64,000 bases of DNA, taken from contig JALHQT010000005.1 in the NCBI GenBank assembly GCA_022841825.1, positions 372,001 to 436,000 on the forward strand. Reading direction: 5' to 3'. The notes under the pieces are model-generated. The model had not been told where the DNA came from and did not search any database. It was given only the letters and a program-made list of their open reading frames with translations. Each line of letters starts with the position of its first letter. The stretch's first letter is position 1. A program made the translations under genes and the position numbers. Positions 36,211-44,315 of the stretch are shown in pieces. This stretch comes from Anaerolineae bacterium (GTDB lineage: Bacteria; Chloroflexota; Anaerolineae; Aggregatilineales; Phototrophicaceae).

Positions 36211-36930
36211 ATGAGTACCGTCAAACTGAATCGCGCGACACTGGCAGAACAGGTCGCCGAGGCATTGATAGAGCGCATCGAGGCAGATGGATTGAAGCCC
36301 GGCGATCCCTTGCCTTCCATCAATCGGCTGGCGGATGAGTTCGGCGTCAGCAAGCCCATTATCCGCGAGGCGCTCAAAACGCTGGAAGGTCGCGAGATGA
36401 TCGAAACCTCGAATGGGCGCGCACCCATCGTGAAGCCGATCTCTGGCGAGGGTCTCCGCCTGTTTTTCGAGCGAGCCGTCATTGTGGATGGCGAGTCGAT
36501 GATCGAGCTGCTCGAAATCCGACGCGGATTGGAAATCCAGAGTGTGACACTGGCGGCACGCAAGCGCACCGACGGCGAAGTCGACGAAATGCGCGGCGTG
36601 GTCATGGAGATGCGCGACCATCTCTATGACCCGAATGAGTACACGGAACTTGATCTAAAGCTCCACTTTCTGATCGCGTCCGCGTCCCGCAATACGCTGA
36701 TGATCTATCTCATCCAATCGATCCGTGATGTCCTACGCAGCACCATCAAGGAGGGATTGCGCAGCCGCTTCAGTGAAGCACAGATCCGCAGAGTTCAGGA
36801 GCTGCACGAAGCTGTGGTCAATGCGGTCGCCGATCAGGATGCTGCCGCCGCAGGCAGCGCGATGGCGGCGCACTTTGACGATGCCATCGACGCCATCTAT
36901 CGCTCGATGCTCCAAAGCGCCGAGTCTTGA
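36211..36930 (+). CDS. FadR/GntR-family transcriptional regulator
   Basis: EQVAEALIERIEADGLKPGDPLPSINRLADEFGVSKPIIREALKTLEGREMIE. Confidence 0.92.
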   Translation: MSTVKLNRATLAEQVAEALIERIEADGLKPGDPLPSINRLADEFGVSKPIIREALKTLEGREMIETSNGRAPIVKPISGEGLRLFFERAVIVDGESMIELLEIRRGLEIQSVTLAARKRTDGEVDEMRGVVMEMRDHLYDPNEYTELDLKLHFLIASASRNTLMIYLIQSIRDVLRSTIKEGLRSRFSEAQIRRVQELHEAVVNAVADQDAAAAGSAMAAHFDDAIDAIYRSMLQSAES

Positions 36931-36956
36931 CCCTCACCTCACCAGGGAGATAGTGA

Positions 36957-37646
36957 ATGCCAATGTGGAAGACTGATGACGAGCTTTTTGCACTTGTGAA
37001 GCGGGAACTATTCACCGCCGTCGTCGGAGATGTGATGGACAAGCTCGGCGCAACCCACCAGTTCCTGCCTCAGTGCATTCAGCCGCTGCGTCAGGACATG
37101 GTGGTGATTGGGCGCGCGATGCCTGTGCTGGTCGCCGATTACTTCTCCGAGCGCGTCGAGGGACATAACGCCGTCGGTCCGAAGCCCTTCGGACTCCTGT
37201 TCGAGGCGCTGGATGATCTTAAGCCGAACGAAATCTATCTGGCGACGGGCGGATCACCCAGCTACGCGCTGTGGGGTGAATTGCTCTCGACACGAGCGCG
37301 TCAGCTTGGCGCAGCCGGGGCGGTGCTGGATGGCTTCTCGCGCGACACGAACGCTATCCTGCGCCTCAACTTCCCGGTCTTCTCGATGGGGCGTTATGCA
37401 CAGGATCAGGGGATGCGCGGCAAGATCGTCGATTACCGCATTCCCATCGAGATTGGGCAGGTGCGCATCCAGCCGGGCGATATCGTCTTTGGCGACCTGG
37501 ACGGAGTGTGTGTCGTACCGCAGCAGATGGCAGCAGCGGCGTTCACAGGCGCGCTCGAAAAGGTGCGCGGCGAAAACCAGGTGCGACAAGCGCTGGAAAA
37601 TGGCATGACGACCGTCGAGGCGTTCTCGAAATTTGGGATCATGTGA
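36957..37646 (+). CDS. RraA-like aldolase/regulator family
   Basis: AVVGDVMDKLGATHQFLPQ...LGAAGAVLDGFSRD...VFGDLDGVCVVPQQ. Confidence 0.9.
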   Translation: MPMWKTDDELFALVKRELFTAVVGDVMDKLGATHQFLPQCIQPLRQDMVVIGRAMPVLVADYFSERVEGHNAVGPKPFGLLFEALDDLKPNEIYLATGGSPSYALWGELLSTRARQLGAAGAVLDGFSRDTNAILRLNFPVFSMGRYAQDQGMRGKIVDYRIPIEIGQVRIQPGDIVFGDLDGVCVVPQQMAAAAFTGALEKVRGENQVRQALENGMTTVEAFSKFGIM

Positions 37647-37648
37647 CG

Positions 37649-38878
37649 ATGCCGAGAATCACGAAAGTCGCGACGGCGGTCGTTCAGGCAAACTTTCACT
37701 GGTCGTATGTGCGCATCTACACGGATGCCTCCGGCGGCAACTATGGCACCGGTGAGTGCTTCTTTGCACCGGGGCTAACACAGATCGTCGAAGAATTTGC
37801 GACCATCCTCGTCGGCGAGGAAGCGACCAACATCGAACGCCTGGTGGAAAAGATGCGCTGGGCGGCATCGGGCGCGGGATCGACGGGCGGCATCATCTGG
37901 AATGCCATTTCCGGTATCGAGGCGGCGCTCTGGGACGTGAAAGGCAAGCACTTTGGTCTGCCCGTGTGGCAACTTCTGGGCGGCAAGTTTCGCGACCGTG
38001 CACGCATCTACCTTGACTGTCACGCGGCGGGCGCGCTCGAATGCCTCTCGACGCTTCTACAGGAGACGCCCGTTACCTGGGAGATGACGCACAGCAGCGC
38101 CCCGCTCACCCGCGATGCGATCATCGATGGGTCGGCGGAACGAGCGCGGGAAATGGCGGCGCTGGGCTATACGGCACTCAAGTTCGATCTCGACCTGCCG
38201 GGCACGACCTTCGACTCACCTACAGGCTATGCGCTCGACGCTGCGGACATCGACTGGATGGTCAAGCTGACGCACTCTATTCGTGAGGCGGTGGGCAATA
38301 AAGTCGATTTGGCGATGGACGCACACTGGCGCTACCGCCCGAATGACATCCTCCAGGTCTCTAAGGAATTGGAGGCCTGTCGTTTGCTCTGGCTCGAAGA
38401 CCCCGTGCCACCCGATGACCGGAATTCACTGCGCTACCTGCGCCAGCACACGCTGACGCCCATCGGCACTGGCGAAAACCTTCAGCTTCGGCAAGGTTTC
38501 TGGGATCTAATCGTCGAAGATTTGTGCGATGTCATCACGCCAGACATTCAGAAAGCCGGCGGGCTGGCGGAAGGGCGCAAGATTGCCGATATGTGCGCGG
38601 CGGCAAACAAGCCGATTGCTTTCCACATGATCGGCAGCCCGCTGGCACTGATGACGAGCGCACATCTGGCGCTGACAGTGCCGAACTTCAACGTCTGCGA
38701 GTTCCATGCACACGATGTGCCATTTTTTCATGATCTGGTGCAGGGCGGTACAGGAGAATGGTTCGCGCCGGGCTGGGTGACACCCAGTGACGAGCCCGGC
38801 TACGGAATCGAACTGGACGATGCGGTTGGGAAACGCTGGCGGCTGCCTGGCACGCGCTGGTTTGACGAAGGAGTCTAG
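37649..38878 (+). CDS. Enolase-superfamily (mandelate racemase/muconate lactonizing) protein
   Basis: GIEAALWDVKGKHFGLPVWQLLGGKFRDRARIY...LAMDAHWRY...LWLEDPVPPDD...DVITPDIQKAGGLAEGRKIADMC. Confidence 0.92.
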   Translation: MPRITKVATAVVQANFHWSYVRIYTDASGGNYGTGECFFAPGLTQIVEEFATILVGEEATNIERLVEKMRWAASGAGSTGGIIWNAISGIEAALWDVKGKHFGLPVWQLLGGKFRDRARIYLDCHAAGALECLSTLLQETPVTWEMTHSSAPLTRDAIIDGSAERAREMAALGYTALKFDLDLPGTTFDSPTGYALDAADIDWMVKLTHSIREAVGNKVDLAMDAHWRYRPNDILQVSKELEACRLLWLEDPVPPDDRNSLRYLRQHTLTPIGTGENLQLRQGFWDLIVEDLCDVITPDIQKAGGLAEGRKIADMCAAANKPIAFHMIGSPLALMTSAHLALTVPNFNVCEFHAHDVPFFHDLVQGGTGEWFAPGWVTPSDEPGYGIELDDAVGKRWRLPGTRWFDEGV

Positions 38879-38881
38879 GTG

Positions 38882-39634
38882 ATGGGTGTGTTAGATGGCA
38901 AAGTTGCGCTCGTCACGGGCAGCACCAGCGGAATTGGCAAGGCACTTGCGCAGGGCTTTGCGGCGGCGGGCGCGCGCGTTTGGGTACATGGGCGCAACGA
39001 GGCGGCTGGCGAGGCGCTCGCAGAGCAGTTGGGCGCGCGGTTCGTGGCGGCAGACCTGGCGCATTCGGAGCAGGTCGAGCGTCTTGCAGAGACGATCCTC
39101 AACGAAGAGACTCAGCTCGATGTTTTGGTCAATAACGCGGGCGTCGAGATCATCATGCCGATTGAGAAAATGGACATGGATAAGCTCGACCAAATATGGC
39201 GTATCAACGTGCGCGCCCCCTTCCAGCTTACGCATCTGCTTCTGCCCCGCCTCAAGCAGGCGCGCGGTTCGGTCATCAATATTACCTCGATTCACGACAC
39301 CATGCCTTACCCGAACAATTCAGCATACTCAGCTTCGAAAGCGGCGCTGGCAATGTTCAGCAAGACCATTGCTGTTGAACTTGCACCGCATGGTGTGCGC
39401 GTCAATAACTTTGCGCCGGGAGCAGTCGAAACCGAGATCAACCGGGATGTCATTCACGAGATCGGTGAGGACAAGTTCCGCGAATGGATTCCGCTGGGGC
39501 GTGTCGCGCAGACGGAGGAGATGATTGGTCCAGCGCTCTTTCTCGCATCGGATGCCTCCAGCTACGTGACAGGGACGACTCTTTACGCGGATGGCGGCTA
39601 TCTGCAAAACCTTGTTCGCTATCGTCCAGACTAG
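38882..39634 (+). CDS. SDR-family oxidoreductase
   Basis: GKVALVTGSTSGIGKALAQGFAAAGA...NNAGVEI...YSASKAALAMFSKTIAVELAPHGVRVN. Confidence 0.92.
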   Translation: MGVLDGKVALVTGSTSGIGKALAQGFAAAGARVWVHGRNEAAGEALAEQLGARFVAADLAHSEQVERLAETILNEETQLDVLVNNAGVEIIMPIEKMDMDKLDQIWRINVRAPFQLTHLLLPRLKQARGSVINITSIHDTMPYPNNSAYSASKAALAMFSKTIAVELAPHGVRVNNFAPGAVETEINRDVIHEIGEDKFREWIPLGRVAQTEEMIGPALFLASDASSYVTGTTLYADGGYLQNLVRYRPD

Positions 39635-39645
39635 AGGACACCACG

Positions 39646-40404
39646 ATGCCCGATTTTGACGACAAAATCGCTGTAGTCACAGGAGCGGGTGGCGCAATCG
39701 GCTCGGCGGCAGCGCGGCTGCTGGTCGAACGCGGCGCGCGGGTGGCACTGCTTGACCTACCGACGAGCAGAGCGCATGAGCTTGCCACGCAGCTTAGCAA
39801 TGCTGTACGTTTCATCCCCACCGACGTGAAGGACGAAGGCAGTGTTCGTGAGGCAGTGGCGCAGACAGTCGAACATCTTGGGCTTCCGTCCCTGCTCGTC
39901 ACCGTCGCCGCGATTAACCTAACAGGTGCGGTCGAGACACTCTCCGTCGAAGACTGGGACATGATGATGGCGGTCAATGTCCGGGGCGTCTTTCTACCGA
40001 TCAAGCATGTTGTTCCACATATGAAGGTGCTGGATGCAGGTGCTATCGTCAATATGTGCTCGGTGTCCGCGTTCGTCGGCTCGACGGGTGGCTCACCCTA
40101 TCACACGACGAAAGGCGCTGTCCTCAGTATGACACGCTCGCTGGCGCAGGAATTGGCACCGCACAACATCCGCATCAATGCCGTCTGTCCCGGTTGGGTC
40201 GATACACCCTTCACCGACGCTTACATCAACGCGCAGCCCGAACCCGCCGCGCTGCGCGCATATGCCAACGGACTGCACGCGCTTGACCGCATGGCACGAC
40301 CCGACGAAGTAGCGGAAGCGGTCTGCTGGCTGCTTTCGGAGCGCGCCAGCTTCACGACCGGCAGCGAGCTGTTCGTCGATGGCGGCTACATGATCAAGCG
40401 ATAG
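39646..40404 (+). CDS. SDR-family oxidoreductase
   Basis: DKIAVVTGAGGAIGSAAARLLVERGARVALLDL...YHTTKGAVLSMTRSLAQELAPHNIRINAVCPGWV. Confidence 0.92.
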   Translation: MPDFDDKIAVVTGAGGAIGSAAARLLVERGARVALLDLPTSRAHELATQLSNAVRFIPTDVKDEGSVREAVAQTVEHLGLPSLLVTVAAINLTGAVETLSVEDWDMMMAVNVRGVFLPIKHVVPHMKVLDAGAIVNMCSVSAFVGSTGGSPYHTTKGAVLSMTRSLAQELAPHNIRINAVCPGWVDTPFTDAYINAQPEPAALRAYANGLHALDRMARPDEVAEAVCWLLSERASFTTGSELFVDGGYMIKR

Positions 40405-40423
40405 AACGATTCATGGCCAATCC

Positions 40424-40483
40424 TTGACAAGAAGCGCATTCGGCTATACATTAATCGCAAGTAAGTTCATTCACTGAATAAAC
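40424..40483 (+). promoter_or_regulatory. Sigma70 promoter plus near-palindromic ROK operator
   Basis: TTGACA (40424-40429), 17 bp, TACATT (40447-40452); GTTCATTCACTGAATAAAC (40465-40483) near-palindrome 4 bp before the ROK ATG. Confidence 0.65.
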
Positions 40484-40487
40484 GAAG

Positions 40488-41660
40488 ATGCCACCCAAGC
40501 ACTTTCTCAAAGCGACCAACCGCTCCATCATCCTCAACACGATCAAATCGCGAGGTCCCATCGCGCGTACCGATATTGCCCGCTATACGGGGCTTAGCCC
40601 GGCGGGCGTCACGGGCATCACGGCGGAGCTGATCGAAGAGGAACTGGTCTTCGAGAAGCAGGAAGGCGATTCGCGCGGCGGTCGCCGCCCGATCCTGCTG
40701 GCGCTCAACTCCGAAGGTGCCTACGTCGTCGGCATCAAGCTGGCGGAAGGCTCCGCCACCTTCGCGCTGACGGATCTCAACGCCTCTGTATTGCGACGCC
40801 ACAGCGCCGTCATCGACACCCGCCGGCCAGAACGCGTGGCAGCGCAACTTGCGGAGATCGTCTGTGAGATGACGGAAGCCGCCGGAATGCGCATCGACAG
40901 GCTGCTTGGCATCGGCATCGGGCTGCCGGACATCGTCGAAACGACAACCGGAATCTGCCGCGTCTCGCCGTTCGATGGCTGGCACGAAGTCGCATTCGCA
41001 CAACTCGTGGAAGACAAACTTGGCTTATCCGTCGTCATCGACAACGATGTGAACACGCTCACTGTCTATGAACGACTCTACGGCGCAGGACGCCACGTTG
41101 AAGATTTCCTGGTTGCCACCCTGGAACGTGGTGTCGGTTTGGGTATCGTCCTGGATGGGCAGATCTACCGAGGCGCGCGCGGCGGTGCGGGCGAATTCGG
41201 GCATACCAATGTCGATCCGCAGGGTCCGCTGTGCAACTGCGGCTGCCGCGGATGCCTGGAAACCTTCGTCGGCGATGCCTGGTTGCTGCGACACAGCGCG
41301 CTCAATGGCTTGAGCGTAGACTCGCCGGATGGGCTGGTGCAGGCGGCAAACGAGGGCAGCGCGATTGCGCTGCGCGTGCTCGCACAGGCGGGCGAGGTCT
41401 TTGGCAGATCGCTTGCCAATGTGATCAACCTGCTCAACCCGGCGCTGATCATCATCAGTGGCGAAGGCGTGCGCGCGGGTGAGCATTTGTTCGAGCCGAT
41501 GCGCAAGGCGATCCGCGCTTACGCCTTTCAACCGTTGGGCGATGATGTCGATATCCGCGTCGAGGCGCTGCACGACGACTCATGGGCGCGCGGCGCTGCC
41601 TGCCTGGTGCTGGATAACATTTTTGCGTCGCCAAATGTGCCCGTGCCGAATAGTCGCTAG
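40488..41660 (+). CDS. ROK-family transcriptional regulator
   Basis: HTH RGPIARTDIARYTGLSPAGVTGITAELIEEELV; ROK GARGGAGEFGHTNVDPQGPLCNCGCRGCLETFVG. Confidence 0.92.
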   Translation: MPPKHFLKATNRSIILNTIKSRGPIARTDIARYTGLSPAGVTGITAELIEEELVFEKQEGDSRGGRRPILLALNSEGAYVVGIKLAEGSATFALTDLNASVLRRHSAVIDTRRPERVAAQLAEIVCEMTEAAGMRIDRLLGIGIGLPDIVETTTGICRVSPFDGWHEVAFAQLVEDKLGLSVVIDNDVNTLTVYERLYGAGRHVEDFLVATLERGVGLGIVLDGQIYRGARGGAGEFGHTNVDPQGPLCNCGCRGCLETFVGDAWLLRHSALNGLSVDSPDGLVQAANEGSAIALRVLAQAGEVFGRSLANVINLLNPALIIISGEGVRAGEHLFEPMRKAIRAYAFQPLGDDVDIRVEALHDDSWARGAACLVLDNIFASPNVPVPNSR

Positions 41661-41704
41661 TTTTTTTGCCTGCACTTCGTTCATCGAGTGAAGGAAGATT
41701 GGTC

Positions 41705-41851
41705 ATGACCTGGAACAGAGGCATTCACAAATGGAAATGGGTGGCGCTTTTTCTCGCCCCCAGCCTCATCGGGTTGACGATCTTCATCCTCTATCCGATC
41801 CTGTCGTCCTTCTGGCTAGCATTCCAGGAGTGGAACCTGCTGTCACCGCCG
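41705..41851 (+). pseudogene. Sugar ABC permease truncated by IS after about 49 codons
   Basis: MTWNRGIHKWKWVALFLAPSLIGLTIFILYPILSSFWLAFQEWNLLSPPPY then IS sequence. Confidence 0.85.
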
Positions 41852-43080
41852 CCGTACCCCCAAAAAACCTCGTCTCAGCTGAAAGCGCATCATTATTCTG
41901 CCTGATTTATGGTCTAAAATAGTCTTTTGGCAACCTTAGAAATGGGCAGGTATGGTCTGGTTCATTCTCACGCAATTCCTTTCGATCGTGTTGGAACTCA
42001 TTTTTCTCACCAGACAAACCGACATCGAGAAGGATTTCGAAATTCTCCTGTTGCGACGGCAGTTGGGCATTCTGGAGCGCAAGTTGACCAAATCGTTGCC
42101 GGTGTCTCGTGTTGAGAAATGGACGCTGGCAGTGTTGTTGTTCCAATTGAAACGCCGAACCGGTCAGACGCTCCAGCGACTGCGCAATGTGATGCGGCTT
42201 TTTCAACCCGAGACCGTCCTCAAATGGCATCGCGACCTGGTACGGCGCAAGTGGACCTATCGTCGTCAACCGCACGGCGGACGACCCCGAACAGAGACGG
42301 AAATTGAACGGTTGGTGCTGCGACTGGCACGCGAGAATGGCTGGGGTTGCGGCAAGATCCAGGGTGAACTGTTGAAGTTAGGCTATCCCATCAGTGATGA
42401 GACGATCCGGCATATCTTAAGGCAGCAGGGCGTTCCGCCTTTAGATGTGCGGCGACCTTCTCCCGGCTGGCAGCATCTGATGAGCCACTACAAAGAGCAA
42501 CTGCTGGCGTGCGATTTCTTCACGCTTGAAACGCTGTTTCTACAGACCGTGTATGTGTTGTTCTTCATCGAACTGGGGACGCGCCGGGTTCACTTTGCGG
42601 GTTGTACCGCGCATCCCACTGGCACCTGGGTGACACAGCAAGGTCGCCAGATGGTTTGGAAGCTAGAGGAGAGTGAGCGACCCATGCGATTTCTCATCCA
42701 CGACAACGATCGTAAGTTCACATCGCATTTTGACGCGGTCTTTGCTTCGGAAAAAATGACCGTCATTCATACCCCCTATGCTGCCCCCAATGCGAATGCC
42801 TTTGCCGAACGCTGGGTGCGAACGGTGCGAGAGGAGTGTCTGGATAAAATCATTATTCTGAACGAAACCCATTTGCGACGGGTCATGCGTGAATATATTG
42901 AGTACTATAACACCGCACGACCCCATCAGGGGATCAAGCAGCAGATCCCGGTTCCGAAAACCGTTGCAACCACCGGAGGATCCATCCGATGTCGGAGCGT
43001 GTTGGGTGGCATTCTTCACGACTATCATCGTGTTGCATAGCTTTGAAAACTAGCGCAGATGAGGTTTTTTGGCAATACGG
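41852..43080 (+). mobile_element. IS element, family 1, apparently complete
   Basis: Terminal repeats CCGTACCCCCAAAAAACCTC / GAGGTTTTTTGGCAATACGG bracketing the transposase. Confidence 0.82.
41952..43040 (+). CDS. Transposase (rve core), homologue of the 26984-28072 protein
   Basis: QLLACDFFTLETLFLQTVYVLFFIELGTRRVHFAGC...NAFAERWVRTVREECLDKIIIL. Confidence 0.92.
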   Translation: MVWFILTQFLSIVLELIFLTRQTDIEKDFEILLLRRQLGILERKLTKSLPVSRVEKWTLAVLLFQLKRRTGQTLQRLRNVMRLFQPETVLKWHRDLVRRKWTYRRQPHGGRPRTETEIERLVLRLARENGWGCGKIQGELLKLGYPISDETIRHILRQQGVPPLDVRRPSPGWQHLMSHYKEQLLACDFFTLETLFLQTVYVLFFIELGTRRVHFAGCTAHPTGTWVTQQGRQMVWKLEESERPMRFLIHDNDRKFTSHFDAVFASEKMTVIHTPYAAPNANAFAERWVRTVREECLDKIIILNETHLRRVMREYIEYYNTARPHQGIKQQIPVPKTVATTGGSIRCRSVLGGILHDYHRVA

Positions 43081-43238
43081 GAGCATAAGAGGGGATTGCC
43101 CTGTGCAAGCACCGCGTCATAGGCTTGCGTATCTGCGTAATAACCTCTGAGATCGCTCAGATTGCGTTCGACAACTGTGCCGTTCGTTAATGTCGCCGTA
43201 TTTGGATCAAATGTTGAAAGTAGATTGGAAAAGGACAT
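43081..43238 (-). pseudogene. N-terminal fragment of cupin-type (archaeal-type) glucose-6-phosphate isomerase, cut by IS
   Basis: MSFSNLLSTFDPNTATLTNGTVVERNLSDLRGYYADTQAYDAVLAQGNPLL; VERxLSDLxGYxxD...GNPL pattern. Confidence 0.55.
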
Positions 43239-43252
43239 GAATTCTATCCACA

Positions 43253-43315
43253 ATATCATGATGATATGAGATAAGCATTAGTGTTATAAACCACAATTTA
43301 TATCATTTTATATCA
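43253..43315. promoter_or_regulatory. Candidate DeoR operator cluster
   Basis: ATATCATgATGATAT palindrome (43253-43267) and two 10-bp-phased TTTATATCA direct repeats (43297, 43307). Confidence 0.55.
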
Positions 43316-43392
43316 CATGTCAAGTACCCCGCACTGTCGATGTGCTGTAGTATAATGTCGAGATTAAAGCTACCTTCCAGAAGGACTGCTCT

Positions 43393-44194
43393 GTGGACGA
43401 CGTTCACCAGAACCATGGCAAACTCCTGACCGATCAACGCCGTAAACAGATTATTGAGATGATCCAGAAGCGGGACACAATTACCACCGATGATCTCATC
43501 AATCACTTCGCGGTGTCATCGATGACCATCTGGCGTGATCTGGCAGTACTGGAAGAGAACCGTCAGCTCAAGCGCATTCGCGGGGGGGGCGGTGCGTGTG
43601 GACGCTGCCGCATTTGTGGAGCCGCTCTTTTCTAACAAGCGACCGGTCAACCGCACGAAGAAATCGGTGATAGCGCGCTACACGGCAAACAACTTTGTCC
43701 ACGATAACGACATCATTATTCTCGAAGCAGGGACTACCGTGGCGATGATGGTGCGCCACCTCACCCAACGCAATCTGACGGTGATTACTCATGGGCTGGC
43801 AACGCTCAATGAGCTTGCGCCTAGGCTGCCAGACACGAATATCATGACGTGTGGCGGCATGCTGCGCGATGTTTCGCTTACGTTTGTGGGCCCGCAGGCG
43901 ATCCAGTACTTTGAGAATATCCGGGTGAATACATTCTTTGTCAGCGCGACAGGGATTACGCCAGAGGATGGACTTACTGACCCCAACCTACTGGAAATAC
44001 AGGTCAAGCAAGCGATGGCTTCCAGCGCTAGCCGGATTATCGCTTTGATGGACAGTACCAAATTCGGTGTCCGCTCTTTCTCGCAATTGCTGAAACCTGA
44101 TGCGATTGATGTGCTGGTGACCGACGCTGGGGCACCGCTGCCCGATGTTGAGCAATTACAGGCATCGGGGATTGAAGTGCACATTGTTCGTTGA
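43393..44194 (+). pseudogene. DeoR-family regulator split by frameshift at a G8 tract (or phase-variable gene)
   Basis: 43393-43635 gives the HTH (…WRDLAVLEENRQLKRIRGG), 43535-44194 the sugar-binding domain (GGAVRVDAAAFVEPLFSNKRPVNRTKKSVIARYTA…); join at cggggggggc. Confidence 0.8.
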
Positions 44195-44315
44195 ACCATC
44201 ATGCAGATTTGTATGGCTCCATAAACACAGAATGGCGACGAAAAAGCTCGTCACGCTGGTTGTGAGTCCTATGTGATTGCTTTGCTGCGCCTCCTTCACA
44301 TCTCAGTGGTGACCT

